Below are positions 39,707 to 48,527 of a stretch of DNA of 64,000 bases, piece by piece. The notes below the pieces were generated by a model. The model searched no databases. It saw nothing but the letters and a program-made list of their open reading frames with translations, and had not been told where the DNA came from. Positions within the stretch are counted from its first letter, which is position 1. Every line of letters starts with the position of its first letter. The DNA is from Yoonia sp. I 8.24. GTDB taxonomy: Bacteria; Pseudomonadota; Alphaproteobacteria; Rhodobacterales; Rhodobacteraceae. The stretch is from NCBI RefSeq assembly GCF_022096995.1, contig NZ_JACXGQ010000005.1, positions 1-64,000 on the forward strand, given 5' to 3'. The translations under genes were made by a program, and so were the position numbers.

Positions 39707-41041
39707 ATGCCCAAACGTATTGCCATTCTCGGTGCAGGCCCGTCCGGTCTTGCACAGCTTCGCGCTTTTCAGTCAGCCCAAGAAAAAGGTGCCGAAATCC
39801 CCGAAATCGTCTGCTTTGAAAAGCAATCAGACTGGGGTGGTCTATGGAACTACACATGGCGCACCGGGCTGGATCAATACGGTGAACCTGTGCACGGCTC
39901 GATGTATCGCTATCTTTGGTCAAATGGCCCGAAAGAAGGTCTAGAGTTCGCAGATTATTCGTTTGAAGAACATTTCGGCAAACAAATCGCGTCCTATCCA
40001 CCGCGCGCCGTGCTGTTCGATTACATCCAAGGGCGCGTACAAAAGGCGGGCGTCCGCGACTGGATCCAGTTTGAAACCGCGGTGCGTTGGGTCAAAAAGG
40101 ATGGCGACAAGTTTCAGGTGACCGTTTGTCACCTGCCCGAAGACCATACCTACACCGAAGAATTCGACCATGTCATCGTCTGTACCGGCCACTTTAGCAC
40201 GCCAAATGTACCGGAATTTGACGGTTTCGAGTCGTTCAAAGGTCGCGTGTTGCACGCCCATGATTTCCGAGACGCGATGGAGTTCGCGGACAAAGATGTC
40301 CTGATCGTCGGCACATCTTATTCCGCTGAAGACATTGGGTCACAATGCTGGAAATATGGCGCGAAATCCATCACCGTCAGCCACCGCACCGCCGCGATGG
40401 GGTATGATTGGCCCGACAATTGGGCCGAAGTGCCGCTATTGACCCATATCGACGGCAAAACCGCCCACTTCAAAGACGGCACCAGCAAAGACATTGACGC
40501 TGTGATCTTGTGCACCGGCTACAAACACCACTTCCCATTCCTGCCTGACGACTTGCGTCTCAAAACGGCCAACCGGCTGGCGGCAGCGGACCTCTACAAA
40601 GGGGTCGCCTACGTTCCTGAACCTGCATTGTTCTATATTGGGATGCAGGACCAATGGTTCACCTTCAACATGTTCGACGCCCAAGCCTGGTATGTGCGCG
40701 ACGTCATTATGGACCGCATTGCGCTCCCCGATGAAGCGGCGATGAAAGCCGATGTGGCTGACCGCATCGCACGCGAAGATGCTGGCGCAGATGACTATGA
40801 CGCGATCTGGTATCAGGGCGATTACATCAAAGAACTGACCGCCGACACCGACTATCCGTCCTTTGACGTCGAAGGCGCGTGCAAAGCATTCAAAGAATGG
40901 AAAGGCCACAAAAAGAAAAACATCATGACCTTCCGCGACAACGGTTACAAATCGGTGATCACAGGCACGATGGCCCCCAAACACCACACACCCTGGAAAG
41001 ACGCGCTTGATGATAGTCTAGAGGTGTACCTGCAAAACTGA
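39707..41041 (+). CDS. tmm: Trimethylamine monooxygenase (flavin-containing)
   Basis: A 444-residue flavin-containing monooxygenase that oxidises trimethylamine to its N-oxide with NADPH and oxygen; known relatives also oxidise dimethylsulfide to DMSO. The FAD loop GAGPSG is at residues 9-14. The FMO signature [11 protein letters not shown] is at 177-187 and the NADPH loop [10 protein letters not shown] at 202-211. AAGGA precedes the ATG at 39707. Length and neighbours fit Tmm of the Roseobacter group. In many relatives tdm follows directly; here only a broken tdm end lies nearby. Confidence 0.92.
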   Translation: MPKRIAILGAGPSGLAQLRAFQSAQEKGAEIPEIVCFEKQSDWGGLWNYTWRTGLDQYGEPVHGSMYRYLWSNGPKEGLEFADYSFEEHFGKQIASYPPRAVLFDYIQGRVQKAGVRDWIQFETAVRWVKKDGDKFQVTVCHLPEDHTYTEEFDHVIVCTGHFSTPNVPEFDGFESFKGRVLHAHDFRDAMEFADKDVLIVGTSYSAEDIGSQCWKYGAKSITVSHRTAAMGYDWPDNWAEVPLLTHIDGKTAHFKDGTSKDIDAVILCTGYKHHFPFLPDDLRLKTANRLAAADLYKGVAYVPEPALFYIGMQDQWFTFNMFDAQAWYVRDVIMDRIALPDEAAMKADVADRIAREDAGADDYDAIWYQGDYIKELTADTDYPSFDVEGACKAFKEWKGHKKKNIMTFRDNGYKSVITGTMAPKHHTPWKDALDDSLEVYLQN

Positions 41042-41060
41042 CCCAAACTGGGTTAATTAG

Positions 41061-41095
41061 AGGTTGTTCCGAAATCGGTCATTTTGGAACAACCT
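41061..41095 (+). terminator. Hairpin after tmm
   Basis: A perfect 10-bp stem AGGTTGTTCC (41061-41070) pairs with its complement at 41086-41095 around a 15-base loop, 20 bases after the tmm stop. There is no clear T-run, so it may be a weak or Rho-aided terminator. Confidence 0.5.
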
Positions 41096-41222
41096 TAAAT
41101 CATCCGCTCATCATACATTTCAGCGCTTAAGGCACATCCGTAGATCATTGTTAAAAAGGGTACGGTCAGAAATGGCGTGCGCAGCTTGGCAAATATGGAC
41201 CTGTCACAAAACTACGTCAGCA

Positions 41223-41573
41223 CTAGTCTTCGGCTGCTTGGGCACATACCCGCGCAGTATCGTTTGTCCAGCAATGGGCATCTTGGGTTAACGTGCCGAG
41301 CGGCCGCTCATCGGAGTCGGGATTAGATACTTCTTTTAAAATGGCTTCACCTGTACCTACATACACTGCGATCCCATACTCTGGGTCGCCCTCTTCGGCA
41401 GGATAAGGGTAAACTGTAAAATCGCCCGTGTCTTCATCAACGAACACATCACAAGAACCTTGTGCGATGGTCGCATTATCGATCTCGACATGACAGGTTC
41501 CGAAATAGGCGTCTGCTGATGCGGTTGATGCAACGCAGACGAAAGTCATCGCAGTAAGAAAACGGTATATCAT
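41223..41573 (-). CDS. Small exported protein of unknown function
   Basis: A 116-residue protein with a Sec signal peptide (MIYRFLTAMTFVCVASTASA, cleavage near residue 20). The mature domain contains three cysteines (GTCHVEI, GSCDVF, HCWTND) and, close to the C-terminus, VCAQAAED. AGGA lies before the ATG at 41571-41573. It is probably periplasmic and disulfide-bonded. No family recognised. It lies between tmm and the tdm remnant. Confidence 0.65.
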   Translation of the reverse strand: MIYRFLTAMTFVCVASTASADAYFGTCHVEIDNATIAQGSCDVFVDEDTGDFTVYPYPAEEGDPEYGIAVYVGTGEAILKEVSNPDSDERPLGTLTQDAHCWTNDTARVCAQAAED

Positions 41574-42013
41574 TATTTTTCCTAAAATTGGTTCCGATTT
41601 AGATGGAGACACATAGCGGAAAAGTAATTGGTGTTATTGAACATTTCGGCGACTGTTCGCTTCAGTCTCTTAGAGTTATCTGCATGACGTTCCGAAAGCC
41701 GCCATTGGCCAGCTATTGCAGACGACGGCTTCACCCCGCATTGCAGATCTCCTTCCCTACTCACCTAAGACCATGGTTTTTCCCTTTTTTGGGATCGTAC
41801 CCCGCCAAATCGGGGCGGATCGCTGTGGGGAAGCGCCTTTGATGCCCGTCCAGCTTGCCGGTTTCGACATGCATTCCAGGTTTTTTACGGGTTATCGTTG
41901 CACAATGGCATCAAGTAGAACAATTTTAAGAAGGGGTATGGCCATTTGCACACCCACGTGTCTGGGCGTGCTATACTTTTATTATTATTATCTTAGCAGA
42001 TGGAAACATATTT
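41574..42013. other. 440-base spacer holding the tdm remnant
   Basis: No intact gene is present. The part from 41761 to about 41910 resembles, on the minus strand, the 3' end of tdm (separate entry). The rest (41574-41760 and 41911-42013) shows no recognised coding sense. The porin-like gene's promoter should lie in the last 100 bases. Confidence 0.6.
41761..41910 (-). pseudogene. Remnant of a tdm/GcvT C-terminus
   Basis: The minus strand encodes about 45 codons ending at TGA 41761-41763 that align with the C-terminal end of the intact tdm at 44476. The remnant reads GMHVETGKLDGHQRRFPTAI, then RPDLAGYDPKKGK. Tdm reads GTQVEIGKLDGHQKRLPAVI, then RPDLAGYDPQKEK. Conservation continues to the stop and into a few bases beyond. 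Upstream coding sense is lost at a TGA about 49 codons before the end. It is in the same orientation as tdm, 2.7 kb away, so a truncated tandem copy or a deletion scar is likely. Confidence 0.8.
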
Positions 42014-42745
42014 ATGAAACACTTCACAGCACCCAAAATGAGCATTGCCGCTTGTGCCGCTTTGCTAATCAGCAGCGCCCCCGCTTTCGCAGGCGGCTTG
42101 GGCGACGCGGTCGCCGAACCAGACCCAATCGTGCCGCCTCTTGCTGCCCCGCAGGCGAACAGCGACTATTATGTTTCTGTTTTTGCAGGGGCCAATATGC
42201 TGTCGGACATCGACACCGATTATTACGGCTCTGATTATTCCGTTGGATTTGATACCGGGTTTGTCGCAGGTGTCACCGTTGGCAAAAAGATAAGCGATAC
42301 GCTCCGCGTTGAGGGCGAATTGTCCTTTGCACGCGCTGCAGCCTCTGACTATTCTTTTAGTTATGGCGGTTATACTTACGTTGATTCTGACCCTGCCGAC
42401 GGCGATCTGGATGCGACATATCTATTGGTCAATCTTTGGTACGATTTCCCGTCGACTGGTCCAATGGGATACTATGTCGGTGGTGGCCTTGGTGGGGCCA
42501 AGGTAGAAGGCGACATTACCTTCAATGGTAACACCTTCGGCTATGGACCGGGTGAGACGAAGCTTGCGGGCCAAATCGGTGCCGGCTTGATGTACGACGT
42601 ATCACAAACGCTGACTTTGGACGTAGGGTATCGATTTAAATACGTCGGTGACGTTGATTTTGACGATAGCGACGGAAGCGGCGTTTACACAGGTGGCGAT
42701 GTACAGAGCCATAGCTTGCAAGCTGGGTTGATGTACAACTTCTAA
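42014..42745 (+). CDS. Outer-membrane beta-barrel protein
   Basis: A 243-residue exported protein with a signal peptide (about residues 1-26, ending SSAPAFA). The rest alternates polar and aromatic residues in strands, such as YYVSVFAGANMLS and FVAGVTVGKKISDTLRVEGE, and ends in a C-terminal phenylalanine (LMYNF), the outer-membrane assembly signal. It resembles the small OmpA/OMP25-like barrels of alphaproteobacteria. It lies between tmm and tdm and may be an uptake porin or a structural protein; specificity is unknown. Confidence 0.82.
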   Translation: MKHFTAPKMSIAACAALLISSAPAFAGGLGDAVAEPDPIVPPLAAPQANSDYYVSVFAGANMLSDIDTDYYGSDYSVGFDTGFVAGVTVGKKISDTLRVEGELSFARAAASDYSFSYGGYTYVDSDPADGDLDATYLLVNLWYDFPSTGPMGYYVGGGLGGAKVEGDITFNGNTFGYGPGETKLAGQIGAGLMYDVSQTLTLDVGYRFKYVGDVDFDDSDGSGVYTGGDVQSHSLQAGLMYNF

Positions 42746-42764
42746 ACGGCACTCAAAATAATTG

Positions 42765-42789
42765 CGGGGTCCGTTTACTGCGGGCCCCG
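42765..42789 (+). terminator. Possible terminator after the barrel gene
   Basis: CGGGGTCC (42765-42772) pairs with GGGCCCCG (42782-42789) with one G-U pair, 20 bases after the stop. There is no T-run, so confidence is limited. Confidence 0.45.
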
Positions 42790-42840
42790 ACCTACATATG
42801 ATACGATCTGAAGCGATCCATATTAGAGGTTTGCGATATA

Positions 42841-44454
42841 GTGTCATCTGCACCTCCGACCAAAGAACACATTCTGCGTACGCTGCAAGTCGGCGTTGAC
42901 CTTCAGCGTGACGGCAAATTTCTGGAAGCCGAACGCATATACCAATCCGTTCTGCGTGCTGACCCGCGACACCCAGATGCGCTCAATCTCATGGGCACCC
43001 TCGCAGTTGAAGCAAACGACGTTGACGTTGCATTAGACTATTTTGGAAAAGCGCTGCGGCGATCGCCGCGTAACGCTGTTTACCTAAATAATATGGGTAA
43101 CCTGCTTTTGCGTATGAATCGGAATAAAGAAGCGCGCCAGAATTTACTTAAAGCCGTTCAAGCCCAGCCGAATTTTGTAGAGGCGCTATGCAACCTTGCC
43201 AAGGCGCACAAAGAGATGCTGAATGGTGTCGAGGCTGAAAAGCTGCTTAGAAGGGCGCTCTCAATTGACGCCGATAGCCTCAAGGCGCGGCTCGGGCTTG
43301 CTGATTTGCTGATCGACAACGGAAACTCTGACGGCGCCGCAGTACTGTATGAGGATATTCTGCGCCATCACCCCGACAGCGTCGAAGCCCTCTCAGGCCT
43401 TGCTGCTTCGCGCAAATTCGCGCCAGATGCGCCTGAAATTAACCTCGTTCTTCAACGGATCGCAATGCCGGATACATCCGATGACGGGTTGGTTCATCTT
43501 CACCATGCCGCAGGTAAGATCCTGAACGATCAGCGTCGTTATGATGACGCTATTCAGCATTTCTCCAAGGCGAAGACATATAGCAAAGGTGCGTTTGATT
43601 TAGATCGTCACCGGCAGTTTTATGGGTCGCTGATCGAAACGTTCACGCCAGAATTTTTTGCTGAAAGGACCGATTTTGGGAACGATTCTGAACGGCCTGT
43701 CTTTATCGTTGGGATGCCACGTTCGGGCACGACTCTGACAGAACAAATTTGCGCAAGCCATCCAGATGTCTATGGCGCAGGGGAGCTTTCTGAGCTGTAC
43801 AAAATTGCACGTTCACTTGGCCATTCTGCCTCTGAACCAACGGCACTCGCCAAGGCTTTAGGTACAATGACCAAACGCGATTCTCAAAAATTGGCTGATC
43901 GCTATCTCTCTGCTTTGAAACGGCGCGATAGAAAGGCGCTTCGCGTTGTAGATAAGATGCCACACAACTACGAGTTCCTAGGTCTCATCACGCTGCTGTT
44001 TCCGAACGCCAAAATCATCAACTGCAATCGCGATCCGATGGACAACTGTCTGTCGTGTTTTATGCATCGCTTCGCTGAAAGCCACGGTTATAACGCAGAT
44101 CTCGAAACTGTCGGATATTATTACCGCGAGTACAGAAAGCTAATGGATCACTGGCAAGACGTTTTACCAAGCCCCATCCTGCTCATGCAGTATGAAGAAA
44201 CCGTCGCAGATTTGGAAACACGTGCGCGTGCACTTATCGACTTTGTGGCGTTACCTTGGGATCCGGCCTGCCTTGCCTTCCATGAAACTGAACGCACAGT
44301 CCGAACACCAAGCCGATGGCAAGTCCGCCAACCTATCTACACGACGTCGGTCAAACGCTGGACCCGCTATGGCGACGCAGTCGCGCCATTACAATCTGCA
44401 CTTGGGGACCTGATCGTAGAGGACGGTGCGAATGAGAGCGCTTTGGCCACATAG
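42841..44454 (+). CDS. TPR-repeat sulfotransferase
   Basis: A 537-residue protein from a GTG start. The first 250 or so residues are tetratricopeptide repeats (EAERIYQSVLRADPRHPDAL, and similar 34-residue units). The rest is a sulfotransferase domain with the 5'-phosphosulfate loop PVFIVGMPRSGTTLTEQICA near residue 285 and a later NCNRDPMDNCLSCF block for the 3'-phosphate. TPR-sulfotransferases modify proteins or glycans with PAPS. The acceptor is unknown. It ends 21 bases before the convergent tdm gene. Confidence 0.88.
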   Translation: MSSAPPTKEHILRTLQVGVDLQRDGKFLEAERIYQSVLRADPRHPDALNLMGTLAVEANDVDVALDYFGKALRRSPRNAVYLNNMGNLLLRMNRNKEARQNLLKAVQAQPNFVEALCNLAKAHKEMLNGVEAEKLLRRALSIDADSLKARLGLADLLIDNGNSDGAAVLYEDILRHHPDSVEALSGLAASRKFAPDAPEINLVLQRIAMPDTSDDGLVHLHHAAGKILNDQRRYDDAIQHFSKAKTYSKGAFDLDRHRQFYGSLIETFTPEFFAERTDFGNDSERPVFIVGMPRSGTTLTEQICASHPDVYGAGELSELYKIARSLGHSASEPTALAKALGTMTKRDSQKLADRYLSALKRRDRKALRVVDKMPHNYEFLGLITLLFPNAKIINCNRDPMDNCLSCFMHRFAESHGYNADLETVGYYYREYRKLMDHWQDVLPSPILLMQYEETVADLETRARALIDFVALPWDPACLAFHETERTVRTPSRWQVRQPIYTTSVKRWTRYGDAVAPLQSALGDLIVEDGANESALAT

Positions 44455-44475
44455 CTACCGGCCGCTCTTAACCAT

Positions 44476-46848
44476 CTAAGATCGTGGCTTTTCTTTTTGG
44501 GGATCATAACCCGCCAGATCGGGGCGGATCACAGCCGGAAGGCGTTTTTGGTGCCCGTCAAGCTTGCCGATCTCAACCTGCGTTCCGGCTGCGGCATGGG
44601 CGACATCGATCCGCGCCATCGCGATATTTTTACCCAAAAGCGGCGACCGCATCGACGAAGTGACTTCACCAATTTGCGCGCGCCCGATATGGATGCAATC
44701 CCCATGCCCCACTTCAACTTCGCTACCAATATCAAGACCAACCAGCTTTTTCATCGGGTGTTCTTTGCGACGGATCAACGCGTCGCGGCCAATGAAATCA
44801 TCCGGTTTTGATTTGAGTGGAACAGTAAACCCGATGCCCGCTTCAAACGGATCCGTTTGGTCAGAAAAATCATAATCCGCAAATATAAGACCCGCTTCGA
44901 TCCGCACCATATCCAAGGCTTCCAGCCCCATGGGGCGCAGCCCGTATTCTTGCCCAGCGCCCCAAATCGCATCAAATATCTCTGTGCAATGTTTGGGGTG
45001 GCACATGACCTCATACCCCAATTCACCCGTGTATCCGGTCCGCGAAATCACAAACGGTGTGCCTGCCTCATTGTGCAGGCGCGCAGGTGTAAACCGGAAC
45101 CAAGCGAGCTGATCAAATTCAGGGTTATGCGGCGCAGTCCAAACCAAATCACGCAGCAAATCACGCGATTTTGGTCCTTGGACCGCGACGTTGTGCAGTT
45201 GGTCAGTCGAGGATCGGACCAGCACTTTGAGGCCCAGCTTTTCAGCCTGCTCACGAATCCATTCGCCGCCATATTCACTGCCGCCAATCCAACGGAAATT
45301 ATCGCGTCCCAGACGGAATACGGTGCCGTCGTCAATCATGCCCCCGTGTTCGTAACACATCCCGGTATAGACCACGCCGCCCAGCGGCAGCGTTTTCATG
45401 TTGCGGGTGAACACATATTGGCACAGCGCTTCTGCATCGGGCCCTGTGATTTCAAACTTTCGCAGCGGCGACAGATCCATGATTGCCACATCTTGGCGGC
45501 AGGCGTGATATTCCGCGATTGGGCCTGCGTCAGCAAAACAATTGGGCAACCAATAGCCGTTGTATTCGACAAAGTTGCGCGTGTGTTTTGCGAAACATTC
45601 ATGGAATCCAGTTTGTTTTGTCATCTTAGGCTCCGAATTGGGCGTCGCGCGTGTCGCGATGGATTTTTGAAAGATTTCTTTGCCAGAATAAGTCCGCACG
45701 TGAATATCCGTCGGGTTCCAACCGTTGGCAGCCGTCGTGTCATCTGGGCAAGCGCTGCTGACACAGACGATGTCCGTTAATGCCCGCAGCAGCACATAAT
45801 CGCCCGGCCGCGACCAAGGTTCATCCGCGTACATGACCCCGTGATCATCGATGCGTGTGTTAAAGAAGAAATTGATCGCCATCCAACCGGGTCGCCCTGT
45901 GACGCCATATTCAGCCAGCGCGCCATTGAAATTGTCCGAACAATTCGCATGACCAGGATAGCCGATGTCATCATAGTATTTGGCGGCACAAGCCATCGCA
46001 AAGGCATCGTGGCGCCCGCAGGTGTCTTGGATAACTTCCACGAGCGGCACCATTTCCTGATCGTAGTATTTCGCATGTAGCCCCGGCATCGGATAGGCAT
46101 GGCCCATCAAGGTACGCGTGGTTGTCACATCCAGCGCGTGCTCAATTCCCTTGTCCAGCTTACGCGCGCTGAAACATTCGAAATCTGTGCACTGCCTGCC
46201 GTCGACATCAAGAATTTGGATGTAGTCGCCCGCCTTCACAAAATAGGCCTCGGCGGTTTGGGTGTGGACTCGAATATCTTGCAATGGGTCGGCAAGCGGC
46301 GTGGGTAAAGCAAACCCCACAGGGGGCTTTATGACCGCCCGTTTTACCATGACAGTCAACGGTGTCGCCGTGTTCTGCGTTTCAAAATCCATTATGCCGC
46401 CGGGCGCCGCGATCACGACGCAACCGTCGCGCTGCACAGTCAAGCTAGCTTCGGTCTTGGCGGGTGTTGTAGCCTCAAACAGATGCACGGCATGCGCGCT
46501 AGCGACATCGATATTGCGCGCGTCTAACCCCATCCGAAGTCCGCGCAAAGAACGGTCGCTACTTTCCAACAATGATTGCAGGCCCAACGCGGGCCCTTGC
46601 GCTGTCGCGCCGACAATGTTCGGGTCAACATCGCCCTTTGGGTCACAGACCAACAGCTCGCAAGGTTGACCGCCTTCGTCGTTAATTACTGTGATCTTAT
46701 CCCCGACAGAGATCGGCACAAGAACGGCGCCGCAGGCTTCGACCACATATCGTTCGGTCCCCGCAGGCAGCGAGAAAACGCGCGGCTCGTAGATCGCGCT
46801 CGGCTTTGGCGGGCCGGGGCGTATATTCAAAATTTCGTCCCGCATCAT
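44476..46848 (-). CDS. tdm: Trimethylamine-oxide aldolase (demethylase)
   Basis: A 790-residue two-domain enzyme that splits TMAO into dimethylamine and formaldehyde. The N-terminal half is a DUF1989/urea-carboxylase-associated domain (RQCTDFECFSARKLDKGIEH and CPDDTTAANGWNPTDIHVR, a zinc-containing region in studied Tdm). The C-terminal half is a GcvT-type tetrahydrofolate domain (SRTGYTGELGYEVMCHPKH). The start is put at the ATG pair 46843-46848 (MMRDEILNIRPGPPKPSAIY); the 55-codon upstream extension is not supported. It is divergent from a DMT transporter and separated from tmm by other genes. Confidence 0.9.
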   Translation of the reverse strand: MMRDEILNIRPGPPKPSAIYEPRVFSLPAGTERYVVEACGAVLVPISVGDKITVINDEGGQPCELLVCDPKGDVDPNIVGATAQGPALGLQSLLESSDRSLRGLRMGLDARNIDVASAHAVHLFEATTPAKTEASLTVQRDGCVVIAAPGGIMDFETQNTATPLTVMVKRAVIKPPVGFALPTPLADPLQDIRVHTQTAEAYFVKAGDYIQILDVDGRQCTDFECFSARKLDKGIEHALDVTTTRTLMGHAYPMPGLHAKYYDQEMVPLVEVIQDTCGRHDAFAMACAAKYYDDIGYPGHANCSDNFNGALAEYGVTGRPGWMAINFFFNTRIDDHGVMYADEPWSRPGDYVLLRALTDIVCVSSACPDDTTAANGWNPTDIHVRTYSGKEIFQKSIATRATPNSEPKMTKQTGFHECFAKHTRNFVEYNGYWLPNCFADAGPIAEYHACRQDVAIMDLSPLRKFEITGPDAEALCQYVFTRNMKTLPLGGVVYTGMCYEHGGMIDDGTVFRLGRDNFRWIGGSEYGGEWIREQAEKLGLKVLVRSSTDQLHNVAVQGPKSRDLLRDLVWTAPHNPEFDQLAWFRFTPARLHNEAGTPFVISRTGYTGELGYEVMCHPKHCTEIFDAIWGAGQEYGLRPMGLEALDMVRIEAGLIFADYDFSDQTDPFEAGIGFTVPLKSKPDDFIGRDALIRRKEHPMKKLVGLDIGSEVEVGHGDCIHIGRAQIGEVTSSMRSPLLGKNIAMARIDVAHAAAGTQVEIGKLDGHQKRLPAVIRPDLAGYDPQKEKPRS

Positions 46849-47006
46849 CGCCCCGCTTGTTGCATGAATGGAATATTTATTTAATATGATGAATATAATT
46901 GAATGCGACGCCTCGCAAACACAATCGACAGGGAACATGTGAATAATTACATCACGTTTTTGAAAACCTGCGCGCTGTGGTCCCTTTCCGCTACGGTAAA
47001 CACCTG

Positions 47007-47849
47007 ATGTCACTCGTTTTAGGGTTAATCGCAGCCGCCTGTTGGGGGCTTCATGATTTTTGCATCCGCATCATCAGTCAAAACGCCCCTGTAAGCGCCT
47101 GCTTGTTTGCCGTCATGGTGTTTGGACTGATCTTTCAGGCCGGGCTTTTGGTCACAACTGGCAGCTATGCCAGCATCCCGACCGCGAGCGTCGGGCCGTT
47201 GATCGGTGCTGGTGTCTCTTTTGCTGTTGCGAACATTGGGCTATATATCGCGTTTCAACGTGGTCCAGTCTGGCTTGCTGCGCCACTCGTGGCTTGTTTC
47301 AGCGTTTTTTCTGTCGGCATCGCCATGGCCGGAGGCACCGCCGTTTCATTAAAACAATGGGTTGCGATCGTGATGATCCTTGGCGGAATCACGATGATCG
47401 CAACCCTCGCGGATCGGGGTGACGCGCAGGATAATGGAAAATTTTGGACAGTCGTGAGCGCGCTCATCGCGGCGGCAGGGTTTTCAAGCACGTTTTACTT
47501 TGGGCAAACCGCCACGGAAATGACCAACGGGCTCGTGTCTGCCATGGTCACACGCATCGTTGCCATTGGCGTTTTCCTGACCGGGATTCTCGTATTGCGT
47601 CTGCCACTGTGGCCTAAATCAGACGCGCTCGGAGTGCTTATAATTATGGGGATCCTTGACGGTATTGCCATCTTGTCAATCATGACAGCAGGCAATCACC
47701 CGCACCCCGAATACGCCGCGGTCACAACGGCGATGTACGGGCTGCCAACCATATGGCTAGCCGCATTTTTCCTGAAAGAACGTATCAACCCCATGCAATG
47801 GTGGGGCTGCGTCATCGCGTTCTTTGGTGTCGGGTATCTGGCATTGTGA
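47007..47849 (+). CDS. DMT-superfamily transporter (EamA)
   Basis: A 280-residue integral membrane protein with ten hydrophobic helices in two EamA halves, starting MSLVLGLIAAACWGLHDFCI. It is divergent from tdm across about 160 bases of A/T-rich spacer, so it may be co-regulated and could move an amine or a product of it. The substrate is not shown by sequence. Confidence 0.82.
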   Translation: MSLVLGLIAAACWGLHDFCIRIISQNAPVSACLFAVMVFGLIFQAGLLVTTGSYASIPTASVGPLIGAGVSFAVANIGLYIAFQRGPVWLAAPLVACFSVFSVGIAMAGGTAVSLKQWVAIVMILGGITMIATLADRGDAQDNGKFWTVVSALIAAAGFSSTFYFGQTATEMTNGLVSAMVTRIVAIGVFLTGILVLRLPLWPKSDALGVLIIMGILDGIAILSIMTAGNHPHPEYAAVTTAMYGLPTIWLAAFFLKERINPMQWWGCVIAFFGVGYLAL

Positions 47850-47895
47850 CGCCCATGATGGTCTTGTTTCATCGGCGTCTTGTGGTTGGCCCGCA

Positions 47896-47926
47896 CAAAA
47901 AAGACCCCGATGCTTTCGCACCGGGG
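47896..47926 (-). terminator. Terminator of the small exported-protein gene
   Basis: Stem CCCCGATGC (47905-47913) pairs with GCACCGGGG (47918-47926), one G-U pair, with a four-base loop. On the minus strand the hairpin is followed by a run of six U. It lies 30 bases after the stop of the 47956-48330 gene. Confidence 0.8.
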
Positions 47927-47955
47927 CAGCTTGGGACAGGTCGAGGGTAGGTTCT

Positions 47956-48330
47956 TTAGCGGCGCATTGAAGCGCCAGTTGGATAACGAGGCTCATCCGT
48001 TGGGCGATGGGATGCCTCGCGGCGATCGTCGATTTCTTCCGGCTCTGAAAGAATTTCAAAGCGCAAGCTATAGGTTTCATCTTCGCGTTGGGTGGCAAAG
48101 ATGCCCTTGATGTCAATTCCGCCAACGGAGTTTCCGAAGACTTCGTCGCAATCATCGAGACCGCTTGTTTGGCTACAATCTTGGTCGGGGAATGTTTCCG
48201 AACACCAATTGATGACGGCTTGGTAGCATTCGCCCAAGGTTGTAAATTCGGCGTGCGCTTGGATAGGCGCAAAAGTTGCTGTTGATATTAGTGCTGTAGA
48301 GATTGCAAATGTTTTGATAAAATTAGGCAT
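47956..48330 (-). CDS. Small exported cysteine-containing protein
   Basis: A 124-residue protein with a signal peptide (MPNFIKTFAISTALISTATF, cleaved near AHA-E). The mature part has four cysteines (GECYQAV, NWCSETF, DQDCSQ, LDDCDE) in its first half and an acidic C-terminus. The ATG at 48330 is chosen over an upstream one for the signal peptide. No family recognised. It ends at a good terminator. Confidence 0.7.
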   Translation of the reverse strand: MPNFIKTFAISTALISTATFAPIQAHAEFTTLGECYQAVINWCSETFPDQDCSQTSGLDDCDEVFGNSVGGIDIKGIFATQREDETYSLRFEILSEPEEIDDRREASHRPTDEPRYPTGASMRR

Positions 48331-48527
48331 AATATAGATCCAGTTTTTTATTTCGTAGCAGCAAATCATCTGCGCTACAGTTATAGGTCGCTGGAGGTCG
48401 GGAAATGGTTCAATGAAAATGCATGTTTTTTCAAAAATTAATTAATGCATTGAATTTATTATATTTTAACTCACTATTTTTATTTTTCTTCCCCCGAACC
48501 CCAACTTTATGGGCCGGAGGCAGCGGA

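Noticed and set aside
41574..41760. Possible short dispersed repeat upstream of the tdm remnant
   Set aside because: A match to known Rhodobacterales intergenic repeats could not be confirmed by eye and no second copy was found in the window.
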